Position numbers and translations under genes: made by a program | Assembly (NCBI RefSeq): GCF_001613305.1 | Contig: NZ_BDCC01000062.1 | Coordinates: 45,536 to 109,535 of the forward strand | DNA from: Nocardia vaccinii NBRC 15922 | GTDB taxonomy: Bacteria > Actinomycetota > Actinomycetes > Mycobacteriales > Mycobacteriaceae | DNA length: 64,000 nucleotides | Direction of reading: 5' to 3' | In this document: piece by piece, positions 40,771-49,777 of the stretch | Layout of the letters: every line of letters starts with the position of its first letter | Position numbering within the stretch: the stretch's first letter is position 1 | Notes under the pieces: model-generated | The model's database searches: none | The model's input: the letters and a program-made list of their open reading frames with translations, nothing else | Told to the model about the DNA's origin: nothing

Positions 40771-42960
40771 GTGCCCGAACTCCCGCCAGTGCCGACCCTG
40801 TTGACGACCGCCGTGGAAGCGCTCGGCGGTAAGGCGCGCAAGGGGCAGCAGACCATGGCGGCCGCGGTCGCGCACTCGATCGACACCAAGGAGCATCTGG
40901 CGGTGCAGGCCGGCACGGGCACCGGCAAGTCGCTGGCCTATCTGGTGCCCAGCCTGCGGCACGCGGTGCAGACCGGCCGCACGGTGGTGGTCTCCACCGC
41001 CACGATCGCGCTGCAGCGGCAGCTGGTGGACCGGGACCTGCCGCGGCTGGCCGAGGCGCTGGCCGGACCGCTGGGCCGTCGGCCGAAATTCGCGATCCTC
41101 AAGGGCCGCAACAACTATCTGTGCCTGAACAAGATCAACAGCGCGATTCCGGACGAGGAACCCGAGGCCGAACTCTTCGACGCGTTCGCCATCTCGCGGC
41201 TGGGTCGCGAGGTGCAGCGGCTCAACGACTGGGCCTCGGACACCGAGACCGGCGATCGTGACGAGGTGGCGCCGGGCGTCACCGATCGGGCGTGGCGGCA
41301 GGTGAGCGTGTCGTCCCGGGAATGTCTGGGCAAGTCGCGCTGCCCGTTCGGCACCGACTGCTTCGCCGAACGCGCCCGCGCCGAATCCGGCCAGGCCGAT
41401 GTGGTGGTCACCAATCACGCGCTGCTGGCCATCGATGCCATCAGCGGTGTGCAGGTGCTACCCGAACACGACGTCGTGGTGATCGACGAGGCGCACGAAC
41501 TCGTCGACCGGGTCACCGGCGTCGCGACCGCGGAGCTGTCCACGAGCGCGATCAGCGCGGCCGCCAAACGCTGCGCCAAACTCGTCGACGAGCAGGAGGT
41601 CGATCGGCTCGAGGGCGCCGCGGAGGCCTGGCACGACCTCCTCGAGGATCTGCCGCCCGGCCGCTGGGATCAGCTGCCCGGCGGCGCGGGCCCGGTGCTG
41701 GCGCTGATCCGCGACGCGGCATGGAATGCCCGTACCGCCCTCGCACCGCCGGGTTCCGGTGCGCCACAAGGCGATCCGGAAGATGTGGCCGCCCGGAACA
41801 TGGCCCTGTCGGCGGTGGAGGAGGTGCACGATGCCGCGGTGCGCGCGCTGACCACCTTCGAGGAGTCCGATCCCGCCGCACGCCGCGACGTGATCTGGTT
41901 GGCCGCCGACGAACTGCGCGGCATCGCCCGTCGTACCCTGCACATGGCGCCGCTCTCGGTCGGCGGACTGCTGCGCAGCCGCCTGTTCGGCACCGCCACG
42001 GTGGTGCTGACCTCGGCCACCCTGCAGGTGGGAGGCTCGTTCGACGGGCTGGCGATCACCTGGGGCCTACCGGCGCAGTCGGCGAACCGCGTCGACACCG
42101 GCGGTAGCGACGGGCCCGCAGGCGGCAGCTCGCGTAACCACGCAGGGCCCCGCGAACGCCGCGTCGACACCGGCGGTAGCGACGGGCCCGGAGGCGGCAG
42201 CCTGCGTAACCACGTAGGGCCCCGCGAACGCCGCGTCGATTCAGCACTGGCCAACGGCGGTGAGGCACCGTCGGATTCGGATGTGGTCCGGTGGAATTCG
42301 CTCGATGTCGGTTCCCCGTTCGACCATGCCAAGTCCGGCATCCTGTACGTCGCCAAACATCTGCCCGCTCCCGGCCGCGACGGATTGGCCCCGGCATATC
42401 TGGACGAGATCGACCGGCTCATCCGCGCCGCGGGCGGCCGCACCCTGGGCCTGTTCTCCTCGATGCGCGCGGCCAAGGCGGCCACCGAGGCCCTGCGCGA
42501 GCGCCTGGACACCCCGATCCTGTGCCAGGGCGAGGACGCCACCGGCGCGCTGGTGCGCAAATTCGCCGACGATCCGGAGACCTCACTGTTCGGCACCTTG
42601 TCGCTGTGGCAGGGCGTGGACGTCCCGGGCCCGTCGCTGAGCCTGGTGATCCTGGACCGCATCCCATTTCCCCGGCCGGACGATCCGCTGCTGGTGGCCC
42701 GGCAGAAGGCCGTGGAGTCCCGCGGCGGCAACGGTTTCATGGCGATCGCGGCCAACCACGCCGCCCTGCTGCTCGCCCAGGGCACCGGCCGCCTGCTGCG
42801 CAGCGTCGAGGATCGCGGCGTGGTCGCCATCCTGGATTCCCGCCTGGCCACCGCCCGTTACGGCTCCTACCTGCGCGCCTCGCTGCCGCCCTACTGGGAG
42901 ACCGCGGACCCCGAGGTTGTCGTCAAGGCCCTGCGGCGCTTGAACGCCGCCGCGAAGTAG
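40771..42960 (+). CDS. dinG: DinG-type ATP-dependent DNA helicase with repeat insert
   Basis: A 729-residue XPD-like superfamily 2 helicase that unwinds 5'-3'. AGTGTGKS (47-54) is Walker A, VVIDEAH (236-242) the DEAH box, and Cys118, 185, 191 and 197 the iron-sulphur cluster ligands; FGTLSLWQGVDVPG and GTGRLLRSVEDRGVVAILDSR are late motifs. After GLPAQSAN, residues 440-487 are two copies of a 24-residue Gly/Arg-rich unit, placed where homologues run directly to the VGSPFDHAKS strand. GTG 40771 follows TAGTCT by six bases, a leaderless-type start. Position equals Rv1329c. Confidence 0.92.
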   Translation: MPELPPVPTLLTTAVEALGGKARKGQQTMAAAVAHSIDTKEHLAVQAGTGTGKSLAYLVPSLRHAVQTGRTVVVSTATIALQRQLVDRDLPRLAEALAGPLGRRPKFAILKGRNNYLCLNKINSAIPDEEPEAELFDAFAISRLGREVQRLNDWASDTETGDRDEVAPGVTDRAWRQVSVSSRECLGKSRCPFGTDCFAERARAESGQADVVVTNHALLAIDAISGVQVLPEHDVVVIDEAHELVDRVTGVATAELSTSAISAAAKRCAKLVDEQEVDRLEGAAEAWHDLLEDLPPGRWDQLPGGAGPVLALIRDAAWNARTALAPPGSGAPQGDPEDVAARNMALSAVEEVHDAAVRALTTFEESDPAARRDVIWLAADELRGIARRTLHMAPLSVGGLLRSRLFGTATVVLTSATLQVGGSFDGLAITWGLPAQSANRVDTGGSDGPAGGSSRNHAGPRERRVDTGGSDGPGGGSLRNHVGPRERRVDSALANGGEAPSDSDVVRWNSLDVGSPFDHAKSGILYVAKHLPAPGRDGLAPAYLDEIDRLIRAAGGRTLGLFSSMRAAKAATEALRERLDTPILCQGEDATGALVRKFADDPETSLFGTLSLWQGVDVPGPSLSLVILDRIPFPRPDDPLLVARQKAVESRGGNGFMAIAANHAALLLAQGTGRLLRSVEDRGVVAILDSRLATARYGSYLRASLPPYWETADPEVVVKALRRLNAAAK
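42088..42231 (+). repeat. Two tandem 72-bp in-frame repeats inside dinG
   Basis: Each unit encodes RVDTGGSDGPxGGSxRNHxGPRER. Units 42088-42159 and 42160-42231 differ at only a few bases, and a third copy begins (CGCGTCGA) and stops at 42239. Unit length is divisible by three, so the frame is kept. Confidence 0.9.
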
Positions 42961-42963
42961 GAG

Positions 42964-43485
42964 TTACTTCACGAGGAGAGTGATCACCGCGGCGATGCCG
43001 CCGAGCGCGATCGCTCCCAGGCCCCAGACGAGCCCCCGGCGTTGCCAAGCGCGGTTGTGGTCCAGCGAGATCCGGCCCGGTCCGGTGAAGCCGAGAGCGG
43101 TCGCCGCGACGATCAACAGCACCGCGGAGGAGGCGGCGACCAGGCCGTGCGGCCAGGTCACGTGCACCGCGTTGATCATGGTGCCGATGACGACGGCCGC
43201 GGCCAGCGGGGTCAGCAGCCCGAGTACCAGCAGGGTGCCGCCGGTGAATTCACACAACCCGGCCAGGGTGCCGAACACCTTCCCCGGCTGGTACCCCATT
43301 CGCTCGAAGTTCTCGTTGGTCCGCTGCCACCCGGCGCCGTGAAACCAACCGAACAGTTTCTCGCTTCCGGTGACGAACAGCAGACCACCACAGCCGACCC
43401 GGAGCACGAGCATGCCGATGTCCGTGCCCACCGACTCGACGGCGGATATGTGCGGCGCCTGTGGCGCGGTGGTGTCGACGGTCAT
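42964..43485 (-). CDS. DoxX-family membrane protein
   Basis: A 173-residue protein with four hydrophobic helices. LRVGCGGLLFVTGSEKLFGWF near residue 30 and FGTLAGLCEFTGGTLLVLGLLTPLAA near residue 75 match DoxX, which in mycobacteria is part of a membrane oxidoreductase complex for thiol stress. No SodA or SseA partner is nearby. AGGA lies six bases before ATG 43485. Convergent with dinG, 3 bp apart. Confidence 0.83.
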   Translation of the reverse strand: MTVDTTAPQAPHISAVESVGTDIGMLVLRVGCGGLLFVTGSEKLFGWFHGAGWQRTNENFERMGYQPGKVFGTLAGLCEFTGGTLLVLGLLTPLAAAVVIGTMINAVHVTWPHGLVAASSAVLLIVAATALGFTGPGRISLDHNRAWQRRGLVWGLGAIALGGIAAVITLLVK

Positions 43486-43593
43486 ATCGAATCCTCGCGA
43501 TCTCGGTCTCGATGGACGGCGGGAGCAACGTTGCGGACCGCGTCTGCTGAGACCACGACATCGGGCGCCGACCGGTTCGCCCGATCGCGAAAA

Positions 43594-44958
43594 TCACCTG
43601 TTGGCCAGGAAGAAGAAGTAGGCCAGGAAGATCACCGCCAACACCCACACGACCGGGTGCACCTCACGGCCGCGACGTTTGGCGACCATCACGATCGGAT
43701 AGAACAGCAGGCCCATGGCTATGCCGTTGGCGATGGAGTAGGTCAGCGGCATCATGATCACCGTGATGAAGGCCGGTATGGCGTATTCCAGTTCACCCCA
43801 GTCGATGTGACCGAGCGACCGGGACATCAGCACGCCGACGACGATGAGGGCCGGGGCGGTCACCGAGGGCGCGCCCGCGACGACGTCGAAGACCGGGAAC
43901 AAGAACATCGCGATCAGGAACCACCCGGCGGTCGAAACCGCCGTCACCCCGGTCCGCCCCCCGGCGCTGACGCCCGCGGTGGACTCCACATAGGCGGTGG
44001 TGGTGGACGTGCCGATGATCGCACCGGCCGCCGTGCCGATCGAATCCGAGGCGAATGCCTGCGCCGCTCGCGGCAGCTTGCCTTCGGGGGTGAGCAGCCC
44101 GGCCTGATTGGCGATGCCGATCAGCGTGCCCGAGGCATCGAAGAAGTCGACGAACAGCATGGTCAACACGACGATCGCCATCTGCCCGGTGAAGGCGTGC
44201 GGCAGATTGATGATGGCCTGCCCGAAGGTCTTGTCCAGGCCGTGCGGCATGGCCACCACCGCATGCGGCAGCGATACCAGCCCACTGACGATGCCCACGA
44301 TCGTGGTCGCGACGATGCCGTACAACACCGCGCCGTGCCAGCCCAGTACCAGGAAGATCACCGTCACCAGCAGACCGAACAGCGCCAGCAGGGTGGTCCC
44401 CTTGGTGAAGTCGCCCAGATGGACGAACGTCGACTCGCTGGCCACCACCAGGCCGGCGTTCTTCAGGCCGAGGAAGGCCACGAACATGCCGATGCCCGCC
44501 CCGACGGCCAGTTTCAGCTGCATCGGAATGGCGTCGATGATCCGCTCGCGGATCTTGGTGATCGCGAGCAGGAAGAAGATCACGCCCGACAGCAGCGTGC
44601 CCGACAGCGCGACCTGCCAGTGGATACCCATGCCGAGCACCACCGAGTAGGCGAAGAATGCGTTCAGCCCCATCCCCGGCGCGAGGGCGATGGGGTAGCG
44701 CGCCCACAACCCCATCACGAGGGTGCCCACCACCGCGGCGACGGCGGTCGCGGTGAATACCGCCTGAGCGGGAATTCCCTTGGCGCCCAGGGTGCCGTGA
44801 TCACCGAGCACCGCGGGGTTGACCGCGAGCACGTAGGACATCGCGAGGAAGGTGACGGTCCCGGCCATGATCTCGCGCTTCACGGTCGATCCGAGCCTGC
44901 TGATCCCGAAGTAGGCGTCCACACGCCCCTTCGCACCCGACTGGGCATCGATTGTCAT
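43594..44958 (-). CDS. AzgA-type purine (adenine/guanine/hypoxanthine) permease
   Basis: A 454-residue NCS2-superfamily transporter with 12-14 helices. TVTFLAMSYVLAVNPAVLG is the AzgA N-terminal signature, LAPGMGLNAFFAYSVVL and FDASGTLIGIANQAGLL the substrate and ion motifs, and GTSTTTAYVESTAGVSAGGRTG the second half-helix loop. ATG 44958 has GGAG six bases upstream. No purine riboswitch fold was recognised upstream. It could feed purines to salvage. Confidence 0.9.
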   Translation of the reverse strand: MTIDAQSGAKGRVDAYFGISRLGSTVKREIMAGTVTFLAMSYVLAVNPAVLGDHGTLGAKGIPAQAVFTATAVAAVVGTLVMGLWARYPIALAPGMGLNAFFAYSVVLGMGIHWQVALSGTLLSGVIFFLLAITKIRERIIDAIPMQLKLAVGAGIGMFVAFLGLKNAGLVVASESTFVHLGDFTKGTTLLALFGLLVTVIFLVLGWHGAVLYGIVATTIVGIVSGLVSLPHAVVAMPHGLDKTFGQAIINLPHAFTGQMAIVVLTMLFVDFFDASGTLIGIANQAGLLTPEGKLPRAAQAFASDSIGTAAGAIIGTSTTTAYVESTAGVSAGGRTGVTAVSTAGWFLIAMFLFPVFDVVAGAPSVTAPALIVVGVLMSRSLGHIDWGELEYAIPAFITVIMMPLTYSIANGIAMGLLFYPIVMVAKRRGREVHPVVWVLAVIFLAYFFFLANR

Positions 44959-45268
44959 CTGCTTCTCCACATGGGCCGGACGGACGTGCCTTTCGAGCAC
45001 GCTATATGCCGCGTGACGCCGCCGCATCTCCAGTGCCGCGAACCAGCGGCAAGCGATTGCGGCAGACGCGATCCCCGCCAGCGAACACATGGCTGACGCG
45101 GTGATCACCGAACTAATTCCAGAATTCAAAGAAGGCAACCAGCGGGCAATTAAATGCAGAATGCACCTAGAATATGAAAGTTATTGACCGTTCCCCAGTG
45201 GGCCGTTACAAATGCGTTATCCGCCGAACCGAGCCTGTCGAACCGGCCACGTGAGAATTGCAAAGTGA
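44959..45268. promoter_or_regulatory. Divergent control region with promoter for the first START-ligase gene
   Basis: TTGACC (45184-45189), exactly 17 bp, then TACAAA (45207-45212) is a near-consensus promoter reading right. The segment 45155-45290 is closely similar to the region before the second paralogue. GGTGATCACC (45100-45109) is a perfect short palindrome. The permease promoter was not identified with confidence. Confidence 0.7.
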
Positions 45269-47332
45269 GTGGTTACTGAAATCGTCGATGCGAGCGCCGA
45301 TCTCGCGATCGCCCCCGGGGTTCTGTGGGACCTGCTGACCGATCCGCGTAATTACGCCCGGGTATTTCCGGGCATCGGCGCGTGCCATGTGCACGACATC
45401 GTCGACGGACGACCCGTGTGGCGCATGCGGATCGGCGGCAGCGACACCGAGATTCACCTGCTCGACGTCCGGGTGATCGCCGATCGCGCGGCGGGCACCC
45501 TGGAGTTGCAGTGCACCGAGCGGCGCAGTTTCGCCGCGGTCGCGCTGTCCGGCAGTGCCGATCGAACCCGCGCCACCATCACCTGCGTCGCCCCCGACCG
45601 GGTCCACCCACTCATGCCGAATCTCCCCAATGCCGCTGCGGCGGAATGGATCTCGTTCGGACTGCATCGGCTGGTCGATCTCGTGCGCGGCGCGCCGACC
45701 TCGATGGTGCTCAACGGCGAGGACTCCACGGTGCGCACCCAGGCCGGGGTCGCCATGCAGATCCTGTCCACCGGCGTGTTGCGCAGCATCCGGCCCGACC
45801 GGATGGTCAAACAGATCAACGGTCTGGCCACCTACGGATTCACCCTCGCGGGCGGATATGCGGCGAATGCCGGGTATATCCCGAAGCGCGTCGCGGTGGT
45901 GGACGATCGCGGCGCGAGCACCTTCGGCGAGATCCACGCCCGCACCCAGCGACTCGCGGCCGCACTCGCCGATCAGGGTATCGGCACGGGCGATGTCGTC
46001 GGCCTGCTCGCGCGCAGCCACCTGGAGATGATCGAAATCGTCACGGCCGTCGCCAAACTCGGTGCCGACCTCATCTTCCTGACCACCTGGCTGTCCGCCC
46101 AGCGGATCGCCTCGCTCGCCGAAACCCACCGGATGGCAGCGATATTCACCGATCCCGAGCTGGAACATCTGGCGGCGTACGTGCCGCCGGACGTGATGCG
46201 CTTCGGCACGTTCAGCGATCCGGCCCGACCGGACCAGATCGGCGTGGAGCAGCTGATCGCCTCGGGCAGAGGCGATGTCGGCAAGCCGGCCCACCCCGGC
46301 CGGCAGATCCTGCTGACGGCGGGCACCAGCGGCCCCGCGAAGGTCGCGGTCCGCCCGCAGCCGCGCGGATTCTCCTCGATCGCGGCGCTGCTGTCGCGCC
46401 TGCCGTTCATCATGAACGAGACCATGCTGATCGCGGCGTCACTGTCGCATTCCTGGGGCCTGGCGGCCATGCACATCAGCCATCCGCTGCGCGCGCAGGT
46501 GATCCTGCTGGATCGCTTCGACGCCGAGGAGTGCCTGCGTCTGATCGCCGAACACCGGGTGCGCACGCTGATCGTCGTGCCGATCATGGTGGAGCGGATC
46601 CTCGATCTGCCCGCCTCGGTGCGGGCGCGCTACGACCTGTCCAGCCTGGAGGTGGTGACCTGCGGCGGCGCACCGCTTTTCGAGGCGACGGTGCTGCGGT
46701 TCACCGAGATCTTCGGCGAAATCCTGTACACCATCTACGGATCGACCGAGGTGTCCCTGGGCGCGATCGCCGAACCGGCCGATCTGCGGGTCTCGCCCGC
46801 CACCGCCGGGAGCCCGCCGCTCGGCGCGAAATTCGCTGTGCTGGATCATGAATCGCGCCTGCTCCCGGTGGGCGCGATCGGACGGATCTTCGTCGGCCAC
46901 CATCTGCTGATCGAGGGTTATCTCGATGCTCCGCCGCCGGAGGAAGTCGACGGCATGATCGACACCGGCGACCTGGGATACGTGGACGCGGTCGGACGGC
47001 TGTTCGTCGTCGCCCGCGCCGAGGAATTGATCGTCTGCGACGGCGAGAGCGTCTACCCGCGCCCGGTGGAGGAGGCCCTTGCACATCTGCCGCAGGTCAG
47101 TGAGAGCGCGGTGGTGGGCGGACCGGATCGCGAATCGGGTCAACGGTTGTCGGCGTTCATCGTCGCGCGGCCGGGCTTCGCGCTGGACGCCGATGCGATC
47201 CGCGATTACATCCGGATCCGGTTGGGGCGCGCCTGGGTTCCGCGCGACGTCGTGTTCCTCGACGCGCTCCCCCGCAACGCCAGCGGCAACGTTCTCAAAC
47301 GCATACTGACTCAACAGCCCGTGCGTCGATGA
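45269..47332 (+). CDS. SRPBCC (START-like) domain fused to a degenerate acyl-CoA ligase, copy 1
   Basis: A 687-residue fusion. Residues 1-145 are a START-like domain (PGVLWDLLTDPRNYARVFPGI at the start, an amphipathic C-terminal helix). Residues about 180-687 are an AMP-forming ligase fold. Several active-site motifs have drifted: TAGTSGPAKVAVRP for the phosphate loop, SHSWG for FHTWG, ARAEELIVCDGESVYP for GRDDEMIISGGENVYP, and PRNASGNVLKR with Asn instead of the catalytic Lys of motif A10. It is therefore probably weak or inactive in adenylation. Its intact paralogue follows 249 bp downstream with a matching promoter. Confidence 0.85.
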   Translation: MVTEIVDASADLAIAPGVLWDLLTDPRNYARVFPGIGACHVHDIVDGRPVWRMRIGGSDTEIHLLDVRVIADRAAGTLELQCTERRSFAAVALSGSADRTRATITCVAPDRVHPLMPNLPNAAAAEWISFGLHRLVDLVRGAPTSMVLNGEDSTVRTQAGVAMQILSTGVLRSIRPDRMVKQINGLATYGFTLAGGYAANAGYIPKRVAVVDDRGASTFGEIHARTQRLAAALADQGIGTGDVVGLLARSHLEMIEIVTAVAKLGADLIFLTTWLSAQRIASLAETHRMAAIFTDPELEHLAAYVPPDVMRFGTFSDPARPDQIGVEQLIASGRGDVGKPAHPGRQILLTAGTSGPAKVAVRPQPRGFSSIAALLSRLPFIMNETMLIAASLSHSWGLAAMHISHPLRAQVILLDRFDAEECLRLIAEHRVRTLIVVPIMVERILDLPASVRARYDLSSLEVVTCGGAPLFEATVLRFTEIFGEILYTIYGSTEVSLGAIAEPADLRVSPATAGSPPLGAKFAVLDHESRLLPVGAIGRIFVGHHLLIEGYLDAPPPEEVDGMIDTGDLGYVDAVGRLFVVARAEELIVCDGESVYPRPVEEALAHLPQVSESAVVGGPDRESGQRLSAFIVARPGFALDADAIRDYIRIRLGRAWVPRDVVFLDALPRNASGNVLKRILTQQPVRR

Positions 47333-47403
47333 GCGTGTGCCGAGGCGGCCTGCACATCGGATTACGACGCCTCGCCGAGCCTCCGCGACTCGCCAGCGAA
47401 TAG

Positions 47404-47527
47404 TTGACAAGCACGCCCGCACAGGGTTATCTGTAACCTGTGAACACATGCAAACTAGCTGCAATTTAATGCACGATTCACCTAATATTTAATTCTCCTT
47501 GACCGGTTGTGCGCGGCCCGTTAAAAA
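47404..47527 (+). promoter_or_regulatory. Two promoters before the second START-ligase gene
   Basis: TTGACA (47404-47409)-N17-TTATCT (47427-47432) overlaps an inverted repeat CAGGGTTA/TAACCTG. TTGACC (47499-47504)-N17-TAAAAA (47522-47527) lies further down and aligns with the promoter of copy 1. Sequence from about 47460 to the start resembles the copy 1 upstream region. Confidence 0.7.
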
Positions 47528-47581
47528 GACGTCAGCCGCCGAACCGAGTTGTCGACCCGGCCCAGCCAGAAGTGCAAGCGT

Positions 47582-49642
47582 GTGGTTACCGAAATCGTCG
47601 ATGCGAGCGCCGATCTCGCAATCTCTCCCCGTGTTCTGTGGAAGCTACTCGCGGATCCGGAGACCTACCCTCGGCTGTTCCCCGGCATCGGCGCATGCGA
47701 TCCGGTGGAGACCATCGACGGCCCGCCGAGTTGGCGCATGCGTGTGGGCAGTGTCGATACCGAGATCCGCATCCTCGACGTCCGATTGGGCCTGAATCGC
47801 GAGGCGCACACCGTCGAACTGCAATGCCCGGCCCAGCGCAGTTTCGTCGCGATCCGGTTGCGTGGCACGCCGAGCGGTACGCACGTCGTCATCACCTGCC
47901 TCGGACCCGGCCGACTGCATCCGATGGTGCCCACGCTGTCGAATGCGGCCGTGGTCGAGTGGATCATGGCGGGCCTCGACCGCATCGTCGACCTCGCCGA
48001 CCGCGCCGCGACCTCGATCCTGGTCAACGGCGAGAATTCGTCGATCCGTCTGCAGGCCGGGGTCGCCCGGCAGATGGTGGCCACCGGCGTGGTGCGCACC
48101 CTGCGCCCGGACCGCGCGATCAGACAGCTCAGCGGCCTGGCCGCTTGGGGTTTCACCCTGGCCGGCGGCTATGCGGCCGCGGCCGCGCATTCCCCGCGAC
48201 GTACCGCGATCATCGACGGCCGTGGTGAGCGGACGTTCCGCGAGGTCCACACCCGCAGCCACGCCCTCGCGAGCGCATTGGGCGAACTCGGCCTGGGAGC
48301 CGGGGATGCCATCGGCGTGCTGTCCCGCAATCACGCCGAGATGGTCGAGATCATGTCCGCGGCAAGTAAACTCGGCGTCGAAGCGGTGCTGTTCAACACC
48401 GGGCTACCGGCCGGTCGAATCGCCGAGATCGCCGAAACTCAACGTCTGGCAATGCTTTTCGCCGATCCAGACCTGGAAGATCTACTCGGCTACATTCCGC
48501 AGGATCTGCCGTGTTACCACACCATCGACGACGGAATGCTTCCCGGCCGCACCACGGTCGAGCATCTGATCGCCTCGGGCACGGGCGATTTCGTCAAGCC
48601 GCAGCAGCACGGGCGGCTGGTCGTGCTGACCTCCGGCACCAGCGGTAGGTCGAAAGGCGCCGTGCGACCGCATCCCAAGGGATTCGGCACAGTAGCGGCG
48701 GTGCTGTCGCGTATACCGCTGCGGATGAACGAGACGATGCTGATCCCCGCGCCGCTGTTCCACACCTGGGGTCTGGCGGCCCTGCAGATCGGTACGCCGC
48801 TGCGAGCGACGGTGGTGCTGCCCGAACATTTCGACCCGCGGGACTGCCTGCGTATGATCGCCGAGTTCCGGGTCACCACACTGATCGTCGTTCCGGTCAT
48901 GGTGCATCGCATCCTGGATCTGCCCGCCTCGGTGCGAGCCCAATACGACACCTCCAGTCTGCGAGTGGTGGCCAGCTGCGGCGCACCGTTGCCCGGGGCG
49001 GTCGTGCTGAAGTTCATGGACGCCTTCGGCGACATCCTCTACAACTTCTACGGATCAACCGAGGTGTCCTGGGCGAGTATCGCCGACCCGGCCGATCTGC
49101 GCATTGCGCCGACCACCGCCGGACGTCCCCCGCTCGGCACGAAAATCGCTGTGCTGGACGATGATCTGCGGCCCGTGCCGATCGGCGCGACCGGCCGCAT
49201 CTACGTCGGCAACCACATGCTGTTCGACGGCTACACCGATGCGGATCCGCCCTCGGAGACCGACGGCATGCTCGACACGGGTGATGTCGGCTATCTGGAC
49301 GCCTCGGGACGACTGTTCGTGGCCGGGCGCGACGACGAGATGATCATCTCCGGCGGTGAGAACGTCTTCCCGCGGCCGGTGGAGGAGGCGCTGTCGCATC
49401 TGCCACAGGTCAGCGAGGTCGCGGTGATCGGCGTGCCCGACCGCGAATTCGGCCAGCGCCTGGCCGCTTTCGTCGTCACCCGGGACGGCTTCGCCCTCGA
49501 CCCGGACATGATCCGCACCTACATCCGCCGCCGCCTCGGGCGCTTCTCGGTCCCCCGCGACGTCGTGTTCCTCGATGCCCTCCCCCGCAACGCCACCGGC
49601 AAAATCCTCAAACGCGTCCTGGCCCAACCCATGCGCCACTGA
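47582..49642 (+). CDS. SRPBCC (START-like) domain fused to acyl-CoA ligase, copy 2
   Basis: A 686-residue paralogue of the preceding gene with intact ligase motifs: TSGTSGRSKGAVRP phosphate loop, LFHTWGLAAL, NFYGSTEVSW, DTGDVGYLDASGRLFVAGRDDEMIISGGENVFP and PRNATGKILKR with the A10 lysine. It should activate a carboxylic acid as acyl-CoA. The N-terminal 145 residues form a START-like lipid or ketide-binding fold (PRVLWKLLADPETYPRLFPGI). The ligase half resembles mycobacterial FadD12/FadD2. GTG 47582 is set by alignment with copy 1. Substrate unknown. Confidence 0.88.
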   Translation: MVTEIVDASADLAISPRVLWKLLADPETYPRLFPGIGACDPVETIDGPPSWRMRVGSVDTEIRILDVRLGLNREAHTVELQCPAQRSFVAIRLRGTPSGTHVVITCLGPGRLHPMVPTLSNAAVVEWIMAGLDRIVDLADRAATSILVNGENSSIRLQAGVARQMVATGVVRTLRPDRAIRQLSGLAAWGFTLAGGYAAAAAHSPRRTAIIDGRGERTFREVHTRSHALASALGELGLGAGDAIGVLSRNHAEMVEIMSAASKLGVEAVLFNTGLPAGRIAEIAETQRLAMLFADPDLEDLLGYIPQDLPCYHTIDDGMLPGRTTVEHLIASGTGDFVKPQQHGRLVVLTSGTSGRSKGAVRPHPKGFGTVAAVLSRIPLRMNETMLIPAPLFHTWGLAALQIGTPLRATVVLPEHFDPRDCLRMIAEFRVTTLIVVPVMVHRILDLPASVRAQYDTSSLRVVASCGAPLPGAVVLKFMDAFGDILYNFYGSTEVSWASIADPADLRIAPTTAGRPPLGTKIAVLDDDLRPVPIGATGRIYVGNHMLFDGYTDADPPSETDGMLDTGDVGYLDASGRLFVAGRDDEMIISGGENVFPRPVEEALSHLPQVSEVAVIGVPDREFGQRLAAFVVTRDGFALDPDMIRTYIRRRLGRFSVPRDVVFLDALPRNATGKILKRVLAQPMRH

Positions 49643-49663
49643 CCGGATCGGGGCAGTACACCG

Positions 49664-49724
49664 CGCTCACCGACGAAATCTCTTGAACTCCAGTAGGTCC
49701 GCCCCGTGGGCGACGAGGTGAGCG
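49664..49724. terminator. Long-loop inverted repeat between convergent genes
   Basis: CGCTCACC (49664-49671) and GGTGAGCG (49717-49724) are perfect arms, 45 bases apart, between the ligase and glgP 3' ends. A bidirectional terminator is possible; the loop is long, so confidence is low. Confidence 0.3.
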
Positions 49725-49777
49725 GACGCCCGGCTGCAGCTATCCGACACGATGAAGTCGCGGCGAGGTGAACCGGC

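Noticed and set aside
43042..45096. Plus-strand open frame of 684 codons
   Set aside because: Antisense to the DoxX and purine permease genes, with low-complexity His/Gln/Arg composition. Both minus-strand proteins are complete and conserved.
44959..45268. Purine riboswitch before the AzgA-type permease
   Set aside because: The leader lacks the paired loops and conserved core of purine riboswitches as far as can be judged by eye.
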